Shown in pieces: positions 48,524 through 59,881 of a stretch of DNA of 64,000 bases. Each line of letters starts with the position of its first letter. The stretch's first letter is position 1. The translations under genes were made by a program, and so were the position numbers. The notes under the pieces are model-generated. The model did no database searches. It was not told the origin of the DNA and worked only from the letters and a program-made list of their open reading frames with translations. The stretch comes from Diadema setosum (lineage: Eukaryota; Echinodermata; Echinoidea; Diadematoida; Diadematidae): the NCBI GenBank assembly GCA_033980235.1, contig CM067062.1, positions 6,996,900-7,060,899 on the forward strand. The letters are read 5' to 3'.

Positions 48524-49059
48524 TATACACTGGTAAAATACCTAGCAAGTACAATTGTACCTTATAGAAGGTTGAACTATGCAGTCTGAAAAAAAAAACA
48601 CTCATGAAGCTCTATCACTTCTGATTCTAGAGAAGAATTCGTCGGTGTTTTCACGAACTGACGCTATTGGCCCAAAACCACTATTTCGGCGCAATTGGGC
48701 AAAAAACGTGTCGCTCATGTTCCTGCTCACCTTATAAAAATAAAAAGCTCTTTCACGATACTCCTGTGTGTTTTTGTGATGCTAAGGGACATGTTAAGAA
48801 AAATTGTAACCATTTAGAGGGCGAAATTTAGCCGCTAAACCGTTGATGGAGGGTTAAGTTTGGCCAACAGGCTAAAAAGTGCATGTCGCCAATGATATTT
48901 TTTCATGTGTTCTCAACACTGTATGAAAATATGAGCAAAGAGAAGCAGAATTCTCACAGTATCATAAATGCAGCTGAATGTTCTATGAAAAAATCACAAA
49001 ACTTTGAAAGCTATCTATTCTTTTAAAACAAAAACATCCACCGGAAAAGTGTCGCCAGA

Positions 49060-50195
49060 TCTGCTGAAACCTACGTTACCATATTTATACTGAAAACTTG
49101 GATATGCTATTACAGTGAGAACTTCACAATTATATCATTTTTCCGACCCAAAGGAGTCTAACTTTAAGTTCCATAACATTTTATCACATTGCTTCAAGAG
49201 TCATGCGGGTGGTAAGCTCGAAAATACAGATAAGAAAAAGGTAGCGTTAAGAGATGTAACATACGTTACCATAAAGGTAAAAAGTATGAAGGTGCATGAC
49301 TATGAATGATTGCTCTAGAGCTGAGACTAATGGGTTAGACTGTCACTACCCATGGATGGTCAAAAGATTCATTACTATGTTGATAACTTAAACGATTTAA
49401 TCCACAAATGTAACATACGTGATGTAACATACGTTACCCCACAATGAAAGAAAGCTCTATACAACATTAATTACCGTATAAACTAATATTTTTCGTATTT
49501 GCGCCATCTATATGTGGTCATGGGAGAGCTTAGCAACCACTTTCACCAGCATTGCAGCGTGCAAAATACCGTTGAACCGGCAGGAATGATGTGTTAAGGA
49601 ATTGGGTGAGTATTTGATTGTTGGAAATGTGTTGTTGTTTTGTCATGGAATCGTGCTTGTCATCTGATTATTGTGTAATTACTTAGTCGGTAGTTATCAC
49701 CGTGAAAATGAAGTTATTTCTTTGCTCTACGCGTATGTTTTTTCCAAAAAAAATTACTCACTTTATATGGTAACGTACGTTTCAAATTTTGGTAACGTAA
49801 GTTTCAAAATGTTGTCTTATTGTAAACAGACAATCCACAGAGAAGCCAGATAATTTGAAACATGTAAATGGTTGCAGTTATAATGCCGATGAGTTTATCC
49901 GTCAAAACACATCAGATTCATTTGCGTTCTTGTTTTTTGGAGAATTTAGTGAAAGGGGATATAATTACTGTATCAGTAGACAAATTTTGTTTGGTGGGCG
50001 TTGATTTTCAACTTGGATTTCAGGACGTCATATTTCAAATACAAACAGTGAATTTCATATGGTTATAAGAAAATAAAAGGAATAACCAATAAAAGTAGAT
50101 AACTTAGTTTTTACTTCAAATCTTATGGATCAGGACCCTGCAATCATGTGGTAACGTAAGTTTCTAGTTTTGGTAACGTAAGTTTCACTAATCCA
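49060..50195. repeat. Left subterminal GTAACGTAAGTTTC array
   Basis: Copies or variants occur near 49,064 (reverse), 49,256 (palindromic GTAACATACGTTAC), 49,406 and 49,420, 49,771 and 49,792 (GGTAACGTAAGTTTCAAA), and 50,152 and 50,176. Repeated motifs near transposon ends are commonly transposase-binding sites. The same motif recurs, mainly inverted, near the right end. Confidence 0.75.
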
Positions 50196-50801
50196 TGTTA
50201 TTGAAAAGGGGTATTTTAGAGAATGTGCATGGATAAGAAAATATGTTATTATTCTAGAACTCTTGCTTAGGGACTACTGTAGGGAATTATGTGCTTCTAA
50301 TGTTATCGTATCAAGGCAATAGGGCATCCCCCCGGCTAAATATTGGTAGTGATAAGGTTAGAGTAAAGATTAGTGTCAGGGTTAGGTTTTAGGGTAAGAG
50401 CTTGGGTTAGCGTTAGGATTACGTTTCAGGATTAGGATTAGGGCTGGAATCAGGGGAAGGGTTCGGGGTAATAGCCCAAAGGGTAATAGCCCTGTACCCA
50501 ATTATATATATCTTTGGGAATCATAAACAGATTTGCGGATTTATTACCTTAGCTTTTTCAAGGAAAAAATTTCCTCGAATCTGGGTTGTAAAATCGTCAA
50601 TTATATCACAGTGAAGAAAACAAATTTTGAAGGAAGAAAATGCAACAAAAGATGTAATGACACTTCAGCTATTACTGTGTGTATCATAGATTAGGCCCAA
50701 AATAATACACATGTATAGCAATGTTTCTTCCAATAAGTTATACTTTTTTTGACATGAACTCATGTTTTCTTTCTTCTTATTTTGATATCAATGCAGTTGC
50801 A

Positions 50802-53402
50802 ATGGGGAAGACCAGAGCCGAAATTCAGGCTGCATACAGGGCACGTAAGCGGCAAAAGATGGGGGAAGAATCATATCTCCAGGCAGAGAGAAGCAGAGTG
50901 AAGAGATATTATGTGCCTGTATCAAAATTAACAAAGAAAGAAGCAAAGACACGGAACGAAAACATTAACGCAAGAGTGAAGAAGCACAGAGAGCGTGTTC
51001 GACGATTGACACAGGAACTTGTAAATGAACGGAATGCAGAAGTAGTCAACGCAGATAATGATGGAGGAATGTCCACCGATGACTCGGCTGTTTCCGACAT
51101 TTCATACGTCGGTCCTTCTCGTGGAACTACTCCTCGGCAGCATTCCCAGTTGACAGTGAAAATGTCCTTCAAAAGGCCGGCCACTAGAAAGCGTGTCAGC
51201 AGATGTCTCACGAAAGCACATAAGAACATAGAATCCCTCACACTTAGGCTCCAGTCAGCAAACAGGCAAAATAAGAAACTTCAAAAGCGCTACGAGCGGC
51301 TGCGATCTACAGTTCCAATGTCATCAACTCCAAATGCAGTACCAACTAAGCATACACCTAGATCAAAAACCAACGTCCAGCTCCAAAAGGCAGGTCTAGA
51401 TCCAAGTGAAGTTCCAAAAGAAATACGAAAGAAATTACTCTTTTCAAACGCAGTCCTCAGTGAAATAAAGCATGCATCCCGAAAAACTGCGAATCGTGCT
51501 CAACGTTCCACACTTCACAAAATTGTCAGTGGCTCAAAGATCTTAAAGAAGTATCGTCTCATACGGTTGCTGCAACAGAGTACTGGCTTGGGAAGACGAA
51601 ACTTGTCCAAGGCGTGCCGACCAGTGAAGGCACGAAGCAAGGAATCTCGTCCATCCTGGACTTCTCTTCACCGCGAAATTGTAGAGTTTCTAGAGCGAGA
51701 TGACAACTCTAGAATGTGTCCAGGGAAGAACGATTCTTGCAAAACCAACGAAGGGAAAGCACGTTGCCAGAAGAGATTTTTGAGCGATTACATCGCTAAT
51801 CTTCACGCGAAGTATGTTGCCGAGCACCCTAACAAACGCCGGGTGTCACTATCAGCATTCGGACGAGTCCGCAAGAACCTTTGTCCATACATCAAGCTGG
51901 TGCAGTTTTCAACTCGTAGCCGATGTCTATGCCAGAAGCACCAGAATATGTCCCTGAAACTGAAGACACTGAAAACATTGGGCATTCCAATATGCAGTGA
52001 CAGTCCGGATGAAGTCTTCCGAAACAACAATGATGCCCAAATTGATGAATATCTCACAGGACTGCAAGATGCCGAAATTCAGTTCGAGGAGTGGGCAAGG
52101 GTCGATGTTGATGGCACCAAGAAGACAAAAATTGTTCAAGTTTCCTTGACACGAGCAGAGTTCATTTCCCAGTTTAGGAAAGACGTGACCAAATTTCGCC
52201 AGCATATTCTTCTCATCAAGAACCAGTTCGAAGCGCTCAAAATGTGCAAAAACACGCTGCCCTCAAACGAATGTATCGTACAGATGGATTTTGCTGAGAA
52301 CTATTCATGCATACCTCTGGAGGAAGTGCAGAGTGGGTACTGGGGCCAACAAGGAGTTACGATACACCCCATTGTGGTCTACTTCCGAGATGATGACGGT
52401 GTCCTGGTCAACAAGAGTTACGTCTGTGTCTCTGATGAAAAGGCACATAACTCATCTACAGTGTTGGCAATCCTCTGTCAGCTTGTTCCAAAGTTGAAAG
52501 AGCTTGTCGCCGGACTGACGAAAGTTCACTATTGGACGGATAGTCCAACCTCACAGTACCGAAACAAAACAATCTTCTCTGTAGTACGCGAACATGCCAA
52601 GTTGTTCGAAGGACCATCTGCCCAGTGGAACTACTTTGAGGCAGGCCATGGGAAGGGACCCTGTGACGGGATAGGGGGCACCGTCAAACGCCTTGCAGAT
52701 GATGCGGTGAAGAGGAATGCCGCAAACATTCAGGATGCAAGTGATTTCTATGCATGGGCTTGCCGAGAAAGACAGGAGAGCACTGGATCAAAGATCGAGT
52801 ATTTCTTCGTTTCCAAGTCAGAGTGCGAGGAAAGCAGTGGGCTGATTGCTGAGCGATGGGCGGCGGTGAAGTCATTCCCTGGGACACTTCAAGCTCATGA
52901 AGTGATTGGGGCTGGTGATACTCTTCTCATGAGAGAGCAATCGTGTTACTGTGTGAAATGCAGGGTCGAGAAAGCAGACGAAAACACGAAAAATATGTGC
53001 ACGGGATGGAAGGCCTTTCCACTCATCTATGTTCCAACAACAGTGATCCAAGCAAAAGGAACTCCCGAAGATGTAACTCCTCAGGAACCCGAATCAACGA
53101 CATATGAGACAGACGACTGGGTGGCGGCGGTGTATGACGAGCGTTGGTATATCGGCAAGGTTATCGAAAGCGACGAAGAGGACGTCCATATCAGTTTCAT
53201 GGCGCAGTCATCAGGATCTCACCTTGAGGACAAGTTCAAATGGCCTCAAAAGAAAGATGAAATATGGGTCTCTAGGAAAGAGGTCCTCTGCCACATCGAA
53301 GAACCTAAACGCGATGCCATCTCCAAACGCCTTTTCAAACTGTCGGCGAATCAAAAGCAAACAATTGAAAATGTCTTCAAGGCCTTCTTATCACAGGAAT
53401 AA
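50802..53402 (+). CDS. Transposase-like protein (putative DDE), 866 aa
   Basis: Probably catalyses excision and insertion of the 6.56-kb element in the nucleus. I chose the ATG at 50,802 (MGKTRAEIQ; purine at -3, G at +4). The in-frame ATG at 50,721 adds 27 hydrophobic residues, and a tract ending 'tatcaatgcag' just before 50,802 looks like a splice acceptor. Numbering from 50,802: a basic N-terminal region with RAEIQAAYRARKRQK (residues 5-19); a Lys/Arg-rich coiled-coil stretch to about 180; then the candidate catalytic acids D496 (QMDFAENYS), D580 (YWTDSPTSQYRN) and E613 (FEAGHGKGPCDGIGG). A Cys cluster follows (C715, C717, C720), then a Tudor-like end from W773 (VAAVYDERWYIGKV). No internal stop or frameshift. 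Similar uncharacterised proteins are, as I recall, common in cnidarian, fish and echinoderm genomes. The DDE assignment is inference. Confidence 0.8.
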   Translation: MGKTRAEIQAAYRARKRQKMGEESYLQAERSRVKRYYVPVSKLTKKEAKTRNENINARVKKHRERVRRLTQELVNERNAEVVNADNDGGMSTDDSAVSDISYVGPSRGTTPRQHSQLTVKMSFKRPATRKRVSRCLTKAHKNIESLTLRLQSANRQNKKLQKRYERLRSTVPMSSTPNAVPTKHTPRSKTNVQLQKAGLDPSEVPKEIRKKLLFSNAVLSEIKHASRKTANRAQRSTLHKIVSGSKILKKYRLIRLLQQSTGLGRRNLSKACRPVKARSKESRPSWTSLHREIVEFLERDDNSRMCPGKNDSCKTNEGKARCQKRFLSDYIANLHAKYVAEHPNKRRVSLSAFGRVRKNLCPYIKLVQFSTRSRCLCQKHQNMSLKLKTLKTLGIPICSDSPDEVFRNNNDAQIDEYLTGLQDAEIQFEEWARVDVDGTKKTKIVQVSLTRAEFISQFRKDVTKFRQHILLIKNQFEALKMCKNTLPSNECIVQMDFAENYSCIPLEEVQSGYWGQQGVTIHPIVVYFRDDDGVLVNKSYVCVSDEKAHNSSTVLAILCQLVPKLKELVAGLTKVHYWTDSPTSQYRNKTIFSVVREHAKLFEGPSAQWNYFEAGHGKGPCDGIGGTVKRLADDAVKRNAANIQDASDFYAWACRERQESTGSKIEYFFVSKSECEESSGLIAERWAAVKSFPGTLQAHEVIGAGDTLLMREQSCYCVKCRVEKADENTKNMCTGWKAFPLIYVPTTVIQAKGTPEDVTPQEPESTTYETDDWVAAVYDERWYIGKVIESDEEDVHISFMAQSSGSHLEDKFKWPQKKDEIWVSRKEVLCHIEEPKRDAISKRLFKLSANQKQTIENVFKAFLSQE

Positions 53403-54284
53403 GACCAATCTGAACATCTTTCTTTTCAAGAATCCATTCACAACATTTAGAAGTTGAATTTGAATATTTGCTTTCGCTGTATTGAAGACTGATACACGGA
53501 CACTGTGTACTGCCGGAAGTTGTTACGCACATTATCCTCACCATGTTTGTTTGTTTTGTTTTTTTTTAATCGCAGTGATCATACCCTGTATAGTCATTAG
53601 CAGCATCTTTGTTGTGCATGTAGCTAAATTCTCTTTTCATGTAAAAAAAAAAATAACAAGTCAAATCATTCTTATCCCCGAACACTTTTCATGCAACGCG
53701 GTACTGATTGTTCATGAAGATATTGTTACCCTCCCTTTGCCGAAATATTCTTGCTATCCTTGTTGATGACGATTTTCTATGCATAAATAGCAAGAAACGT
53801 GTACGATGAGTATGTACGTCAGATTCCAAATGATGATTTCATTGATCCCACGTAGTATTGTACAAATGCAACTGTTTAATTCAATGGTGTTATTTCGTAG
53901 ACTACATTTTAAGGCATTTGAAGTGTCATTGATTTAATTAGTAAGAACATTTCTTTGTTTTGTCTTTCCCTAGCTCTTATACACGAGTTTATAGTAGTCG
54001 TTTTAACGATTGTGTACGGCGTTGCTGTTCATTTGTGAGAGCACTAATCTCATTTTACTGCCATTTCTTGTTTCAGTGTTAAAAAGTTTGTTAATACTTT
54101 GAATTATATCTCAATTGCTATTTGCCTTTTTTTTTTGCTTTTAGGAAAAAGTTATTGTTGAGACAGCATATGAGGCTGTGAAGCGATTGGATTAAAAAAA
54201 AATTACGACAGTTTGAAGAAAAAGAGATATAAGATGTTTTACAGCCTGTATACATAGACTTCATGACGAAAGAATTAAAATGAA

Positions 54285-55060
54285 ACCCACGTTACCCATC
54301 ACTCTTCAAATTATACGTATGCATCATGACAATATTTTCGTCTGTCAAGTTACAGACCACTTGTTCCCAACTCTTTTCAATTAAATGCCATATAATCATC
54401 AGGATAATAAAGCCCATTGTCTTCTTCATCTCAGCAGTTACGAATTACCATTCTTCGGAAGAGTTTATACACAGACATTTCATAAAGAATTGTGGATGAA
54501 CAACTATTTCAATTGTACTTTTTGAGAATTATGGAACCGCAATGTTGGGACATTGTTTTTTATACGTTCAGGTACAGTTGACAAGAAATAAAGGCAAGAT
54601 AAATGTAGCAAAACGAGTTGCACATGTGTTACTAATAGTATTGTAACTTACGTTACATTACATGAAACTTACGTTACATGGAATCTACCGATTATAGCTT
54701 CAAGCACATAGTTTCCACATGCTTCATTAATGATTCTCAAGAATTGTCTGGAAATTTGGGACTATAAATGTTGAGGTTATGTTTTCTGACGAAAGTCTTA
54801 TGTCTTACATCAAGAAAACAATGTGACAATTTATAGAGTATGGTTTAACACAATATGACATGGTATGTTCTGTGTAGCATGTAGGTCATCGGACATCCTT
54901 TCCGTCTCCAGGCACCATTCACAAACACAGCAGCCGATAATATATTTTTCATCTGACGCATTATTATTTCAATTATATAGTGTTTTCACCAATCTTAAAG
55001 CATCTGAGATAAAATGACATAGGTAACGTATGTTACATAAGGAAATTTACGTCCCAAGAA
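54285..55060. repeat. Right subterminal GTAACGTAAGTTTC array
   Basis: Inverted copies lie near 54,280 (GAAACCCACGTTACC), 54,645 and 54,665 (GAAACTTACGTTACATGG), and a palindromic variant GTAACGTATGTTAC near 55,022. Together with the left array they bracket the transposase gene. Two AATAAA strings (near 54,404 and 54,586) lie between the gene and the array and could serve as poly(A) signals. Confidence 0.7.
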
Positions 55061-55399
55061 AGAAATTATCATACCACTATTGTAAAGTAACTTCATGTGT
55101 TCATATTTTTCAACTACAAACTTGAATATTTGTCTCGTGGAGTGGTACTAAAAATAAACCCGTTTGAACAACTTGAATTTTCCACTTTTGTGACTCTCCA
55201 ATTGTGCCGAAATAGTGGTTTTGGGCCTATTTCGATTTTGGTCAAAATTTTCAAAATCAAGATATTGGTACCAAATGAAAGTGCTTTCAAAACTCTACCA
55301 AATCCCAAAATTTTAGATCACAAAATTAATTATTCTTAATTTTATCAAAGAAAGAAAAAAACGACGGTACTCGAAATATCGAGAAATTGAGAATAAGGA

Positions 55400-55442
55400 G
55401 TTTCACGAACCGACGCACGAAAGATACGCCGGTTCGTGAAAC
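55400..55442. repeat. Hairpin of the outer element (left subterminal)
   Basis: GTTTCACGAACCGACG pairs with CGCCGGTTCGTGAAAC with one mismatch and an 11-base loop. A further half-copy (GGTTTTACGAACCGTCGC) follows near 55,472. The core is the same as the element's own terminal repeat. Confidence 0.8.
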
Positions 55443-55489
55443 CCGAATTGCTACGGTGAAGAGCAATGCGGGTTTTACGAACCGTCGCA

Positions 55490-57469
55490 GTTGCATTACT
55501 TTGAGCTTTGTTCAACTTACTGGCCTAGAATTAGGTTTTGGCCCTAATCCAGATCTCAGAGTGAGAACCAAACATTCTGAAAGATGAATGACGGCCTAAG
55601 CCAGCCCACTGTCCACGAGTGAAGTGAATGGTAAGCTATAATCCTATTAAAATCATGCTCAAAGTAACAGTTTCAGTTGGACTACCATAACCATTAATTG
55701 CAGTAGTGTGTAGTCCCATGTATTCAATCGCGTGATGCTTATGAAGCCTAGTCTGTAAACGCCATCCAATTTCAAATTAGATCCCAAATCATATTATTTA
55801 TTGTTTCTTTTCAACTTATGTCGTTACTTCTGAGACTACTGAGTACTGTAGTCGTAACGTCTGTGTGCAAGACATGCAGGTTGCAAGATTTCAAAGTCTC
55901 GAAGACACTAAAAGCCTTGACTTTTGAGTTGAAAATGAAATCATGAGATTGACAAAGTAGGCGTACTAAACTAAAAAAAAAAAACATATAAAAAGTCTAA
56001 CAGTAAAACTCAAAGGAAGAGTAAAGAATAAAGTTAGACATGTTAGACTTTTACTTTCAAGTCTTAACTATTAAGTCTAAGTTAAGACTTTACTTGTAAT
56101 ACCAGTTACTAAAACTAAGATCAGCTGAAGTCTAAAACCAAGTCAAATTAACACAGTTCTGAGCCATACCGGTAGTCTAGCTCTAGATCTACATCTAGAC
56201 TAGTGGTAATTGTTAGGTAGAGTCCACCCATTTTTTCCCCCAATCTTTACTGGTCCATTCCTGAAAAAGTTACTGGTCAGTGTCCAACAGTGATTCTTCC
56301 TGGTCAGGGACCGTCGGACCAGTGCCAGTGTGCAGCGTTGGTGTAGATGTCATCTATGACAGTATGTGGTCTAGTGATACTACCTAAACACTACGAGTAC
56401 TCTACAGGTTAGGTGGCTTTCCTGTACAGTGCAGTGTTAAAGTATACTTGTGAATTCAGCCCTAGTACCGTACTGTGTGTAGTGTATGTCTAACGTTAGT
56501 TCGAGTGGAGTACCTAAGCACAGCGGTGGGGCTTTTTCCCCCTAAAACTTGTGAATGTGGCCCAACCAAATGGCGTTTATATATTTACGCTTGATTGATA
56601 GTGATACAGTGGCGCTGTCGATTTCCACAGCAGCCATACATAATCTTTTGTCCTTTCTTCTTTCCTTTTTTCCCTTTGTTCGTTCACTCTTTTTATTCTT
56701 GGAATCGAAGGACTTCCTAAGAAATGTCCCTCGACTGATCTAACCAGGACTCTTGAGTCCTGGTAAACCTAACCTTACCGAGTAACCGTTAACGTTTGTT
56801 AGGCTTAACATAACAGTAACACTGATTTAGCCCTGTATTGACTTTGTCTTTGGCCGACTTACTGAGATGGCGAGTCTCACTCTTTAACGTTAGTCTAAAC
56901 GTAGTCGCTAGATCTGTCAGTGTCAGTGTCACCGGTTATTGTATATGGTGCCATCTCTAACGTACTTTAACAAGTTGATGTTAGTTATCTATGTCAACTT
57001 ACTGATTTAGTAATAGTGGTACTGTCATCCTGTTGGACATCGCCGAAATATCATCCGTGACGTGTTAATTTCGTGTCACAAAGACAAAAGTTGCCAAGAT
57101 CTAATAGTATTAGATGTCTAGATTTAGATGTAGTCTAGATCTAAGTAATATGAAATCTGTGTAACTTAAGTGAAAGGTCTAGACTTCACTTAGTCTATAA
57201 TTAGACCAGACATTCATGAGGCAAAGGCCTATTTAGTAGATCTATTCTTATTCTATTTTAATGTCAATTCCTGCTAACTCGCCACGTGTTATTCCTAAGG
57301 CCAAGGACTTCCGGGTTAGTGATTTTTTTTTTTGATAAATACCAAACAGCAGACGTGTTTCATTTGCATTCTTGCACACTCTTCATGAAAATATGTGCAG
57401 TATCAAAGAAATATGATGCACATGACAATGCCACTGTTTTATAGGTGAATGGTTAATACCTTTAAAAGC
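55490..57469. other. Outer-element interior, unassigned
   Basis: No ORF with a recognisable domain. It contains an 'AAGTCTAACTTAAGAC'-rich inverted cluster at 55,995-56,110, a diverged copy of the 'gtgaattcagcc' repeat at 56,450-56,535, and a consensus-like splice donor (GAATG|GTAAGC) near 55,630. The latter might mark a 5' exon, but the preceding frame is stopped. Confidence 0.35.
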
Positions 57470-58565
57470 TGAATGATAATGTAGAGTCTAGGTCTAATTA
57501 AGATGATACAGTCTCTGATAAGAAACAGGTGTGATTGTTGTAGACTGTTTCCCAAATGCAGGTAGTAATATTCAGCTACTTCAATGCAATGCCTTGTTTA
57601 CAAGTACATGTAGATTTATATTCATGTGAATGATAATTCAATTTCTACATGAGACTTACTAAGTGCTAGACATAAGATCTTGCATCATTAAAATGTGTAA
57701 ATGACGAGACAATTTGAATATGGATCAAAGACGAACAGCAGTATATTTTGACATTCTTTGATCCTGCATAGGCCTACCATTTTGTTTTATGTTTAATATA
57801 AATAGAGCAAAATAATTTCAACTTCAGTTTTGTTGGCTGATTTTTTTTTCTCAAAATTAAAGTTGTATCTTGTACCATGATGTTTGATTTTCATCAAAAG
57901 TTCTTAATTTCTTTCTTTTCTTTCAGATGACTGGTGCCGTGTAGTAGCGAAGAACTGGACTGTCTCAGAAAAGAAAAGAAAAAGTACAGGGTCGTGTACA
58001 TCATCAACGGATGTGAATACAATGGTAATTAGAGTCTAGGTCTAATCAAGATGTTAAAGTCTCTGATAATAAAGAAGTTTGATTGTCGTAGACCGTTTCC
58101 CAAATGCAGTTAGTAATATTCAGCTTTTTCAAAGCAATGCCTTATTTACAAGGACATGTAGATTTATTCATGTGAATGATAATTTAATTTCTACATGAGA
58201 CTTACTAAGTGCTAGACATAAGATCTTGCATCATTAAAATATGTAAAAGGCGAGACAATTTGAATATGCATCAAAGACGAACAGCAGTATTTTTTGACAT
58301 TCTTTGATCCTGTATACCATTTTGTTTTATGTTTAATATAAATAGAGCAAAATGATTTCAACTACAGCTTAGTTGGCTGATTTCTTTTTCTCAAAATGAA
58401 AGTTGTATCTTGTATCATGATGTTTGATTTTCATCGAAAGTTCTTAATTTCTGTCTTTTCTTTCACATGACTGATGCCATGCAGTAGCGAAGAGCTGGAC
58501 TGTTTCAGAGAAGAAAAAAAGTACAGCATCGTGCTTATCATCAAGGAATGTGAATACAATGGCTT
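57470..58565 (+). repeat. Two-copy tandem duplication, about 548 bp, each with an exon-like segment
   Basis: 'agagtctaggtctaat' at 57,483 recurs at 58,031, and the two copies align to the end ('gtgaatacaatgg' at 58,012 and 58,551). Both carry a pyrimidine-rich tract followed by the same coding-like segment. Copy 2 has lost the AG of the acceptor (AC at 58,465-58,466) and has stops. Confidence 0.75.
57927..58024 (+). CDS. Candidate internal exon in the outer element
   Basis: A strong acceptor (ttctttcttttctttcag, AG at 57,925-57,926) and a donor (ACAATG|GTAATT, GT at 58,025) bound 98 bases. These are open in one frame, reading DDWCRVVAKNWTVSEKKRKS and ending SSTDVNTM, starting in the middle of a codon. 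I recognise no family. The frame is stopped in the second tandem copy (58,467-58,563). It could be one exon of the outer element's own gene, a captured host exon or chance. Confidence 0.3.
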
Positions 58566-59790
58566 AGGAAAGAAGACAATCTACAGATAGGATAGAAGGG
58601 AGAACTTGGGATGAAGGGCGACAACATAAGGACGGTATATCTACATTAAAATGTGATTGTAAAGTGGAAACATGAAAGAAGATTCTACGATTGAAAGTGA
58701 AAACATGCATTCCATTCTGTGATGTCGTTATTACAATTTTGCTACACTTTAATAACACTACTGAGAGACATTTATATCAAGGCAAGCTTCATGTGGATAT
58801 GGAATGTTAGATTTTCTTTAAGTGTTCATTGGTATGTATTTCATGATGATAAATCTTGAAGGTTTTGTGTCTTGTGATACATCTTGATAAATTTCTAAGT
58901 GCACATTGGCAATATTCAGATGATGCTGTAATCAGATGAAGTTAGATGGTTGAATAATCATTGCATAGTTGTAATAGTTATCGACTGAGGATTAACATGC
59001 CCTTCACTGATTTATTTTTCGTAAACGGTGATAATTGCGAGAGTCAATCTAAATTGTCGGGGGCATAACCAAATGTGTCACACTGTCAAAATGTGTATAT
59101 CAGAAACTTTTAGCTCGCTGTACGAATTTTCATAGAAAACAGATTTATGAGAGTCACAAATTGCTTAGACCCATTAACAAAAAGTTCAAGCTTCATCTTC
59201 AACCATGTTCATGATACATGTTCATCTACATTTTGCAAACATTCTGAATGTTGATTGAGACATGTTATACATGTATGTATTTTTATGAAATTAATGCAAC
59301 AAATAATCAAATATGCATCTCTGCTAGATGATAATATTAATCCAGTTAATGACATGCCAAACTCACCTCAAACTGTAATTCATTCTATTCTCCTTTATTC
59401 TTTTATTTATTATTTTGTTGTCTTCAACCCACTTTGAATGTGATACGTATGATTCTTATAAACATGGGAAATGCACTCCATATAACTGATAGGACTTATA
59501 ACAAATTGACATAATCATTCAACCATCACTAGACAGTTCTGTTATGAGATGTTCTTTATTTAACTAAAATTGTAAATTATGATACGTGTATGCTCCCATG
59601 CAAACTCACAACAAAATACAGAAATATGATTTCTTTTAATAATAATTCATTATGTCTCTAAATGTACAATTAAAGAAAGTGATTACAAAAAGGATGTCAA
59701 ACATTGTATATTAAAATAATAGATTATTCATTTGTCTCCATCCGTAGTAACACATGCAACTGCAGTGTGCAGTTTGTGGGCTGCTGTGAA
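58566..59790. other. Outer-element interior, unassigned AT-rich sequence
   Basis: No gene is supported. Small open frames (58,564-58,758; 59,255-59,437) show no domain. Confidence 0.3.
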
Positions 59791-59806
59791 AAAAAAAATC
59801 ACAGGC

Positions 59807-59878
59807 AGCCCAAGCGGGATTCGAACCCACGACCTCCTGATTACTAGACCAGCGCCATAACCACTAGACCACCGGGAT
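59807..59878 (-). tRNA. tRNA-Thr(AGU)-like gene or pseudogene
   Basis: On the minus strand: A box TGGTCTAGTGG, B box GGTTCGAATCC (exact consensus), T-arm stem GTGGG/CCCGC, a short D-arm and an anticodon loop CTAGTAA (anticodon AGT). The anticodon stem has two mismatches, and the acceptor pair ATCCCGG/TTGGGCT has one mismatch plus two wobbles. A run of nine T follows, as in a Pol III terminator. The tail folds with its flank (GGCTGCTGTGA / TCACAGGCAGCC). It is most likely a pseudogene or a SINE-type derivative carried in the outer transposon. Confidence 0.5.
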
Positions 59879-59881
59879 GCC

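Larger units (their letters stand above)
48669..55227 (+). mobile_element. Inner 6.56-kb DNA transposon, TSD TATT, with transposase gene
   Basis: TATT at 48,665-48,668 and 55,228-55,231. The termini GGCCCAAAACCACTATTTCG and its inverted partner extend to about 30 bp with a single mismatch (GGCGCAATTGG versus GGCACAATTGG). The insertion splits the outer element's left terminus. It contains one long ORF (50,802-53,402) and at least ten copies of a GTAACGTAAGTTTC-like motif near both ends. The near-identical termini and open transposase frame suggest a recent insertion. The superfamily is not assigned; a 4-bp duplication is compatible with Sola or Ginger. Confidence 0.85.

Noticed and set aside
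49060..50195. Possible CRISPR-like direct repeats
   Set aside because: The GTAACGTA motifs have irregular spacing and mixed orientation, and the genome is eukaryotic; they fit transposon subterminal repeats.
50340..50470. Irregular TTAGGG-like stretch
   Set aside because: Degenerate GTTAGG/ATTAGG text inside the inner transposon, not a regular telomeric repeat.
50721..50801. 27-residue N-terminal extension of the transposase-like protein
   Set aside because: It has a hydrophobic, intron-like composition and ends in a splice-acceptor-like 'tatcaatgcag'; the ATG at 50,802 begins the basic region and has a better context.
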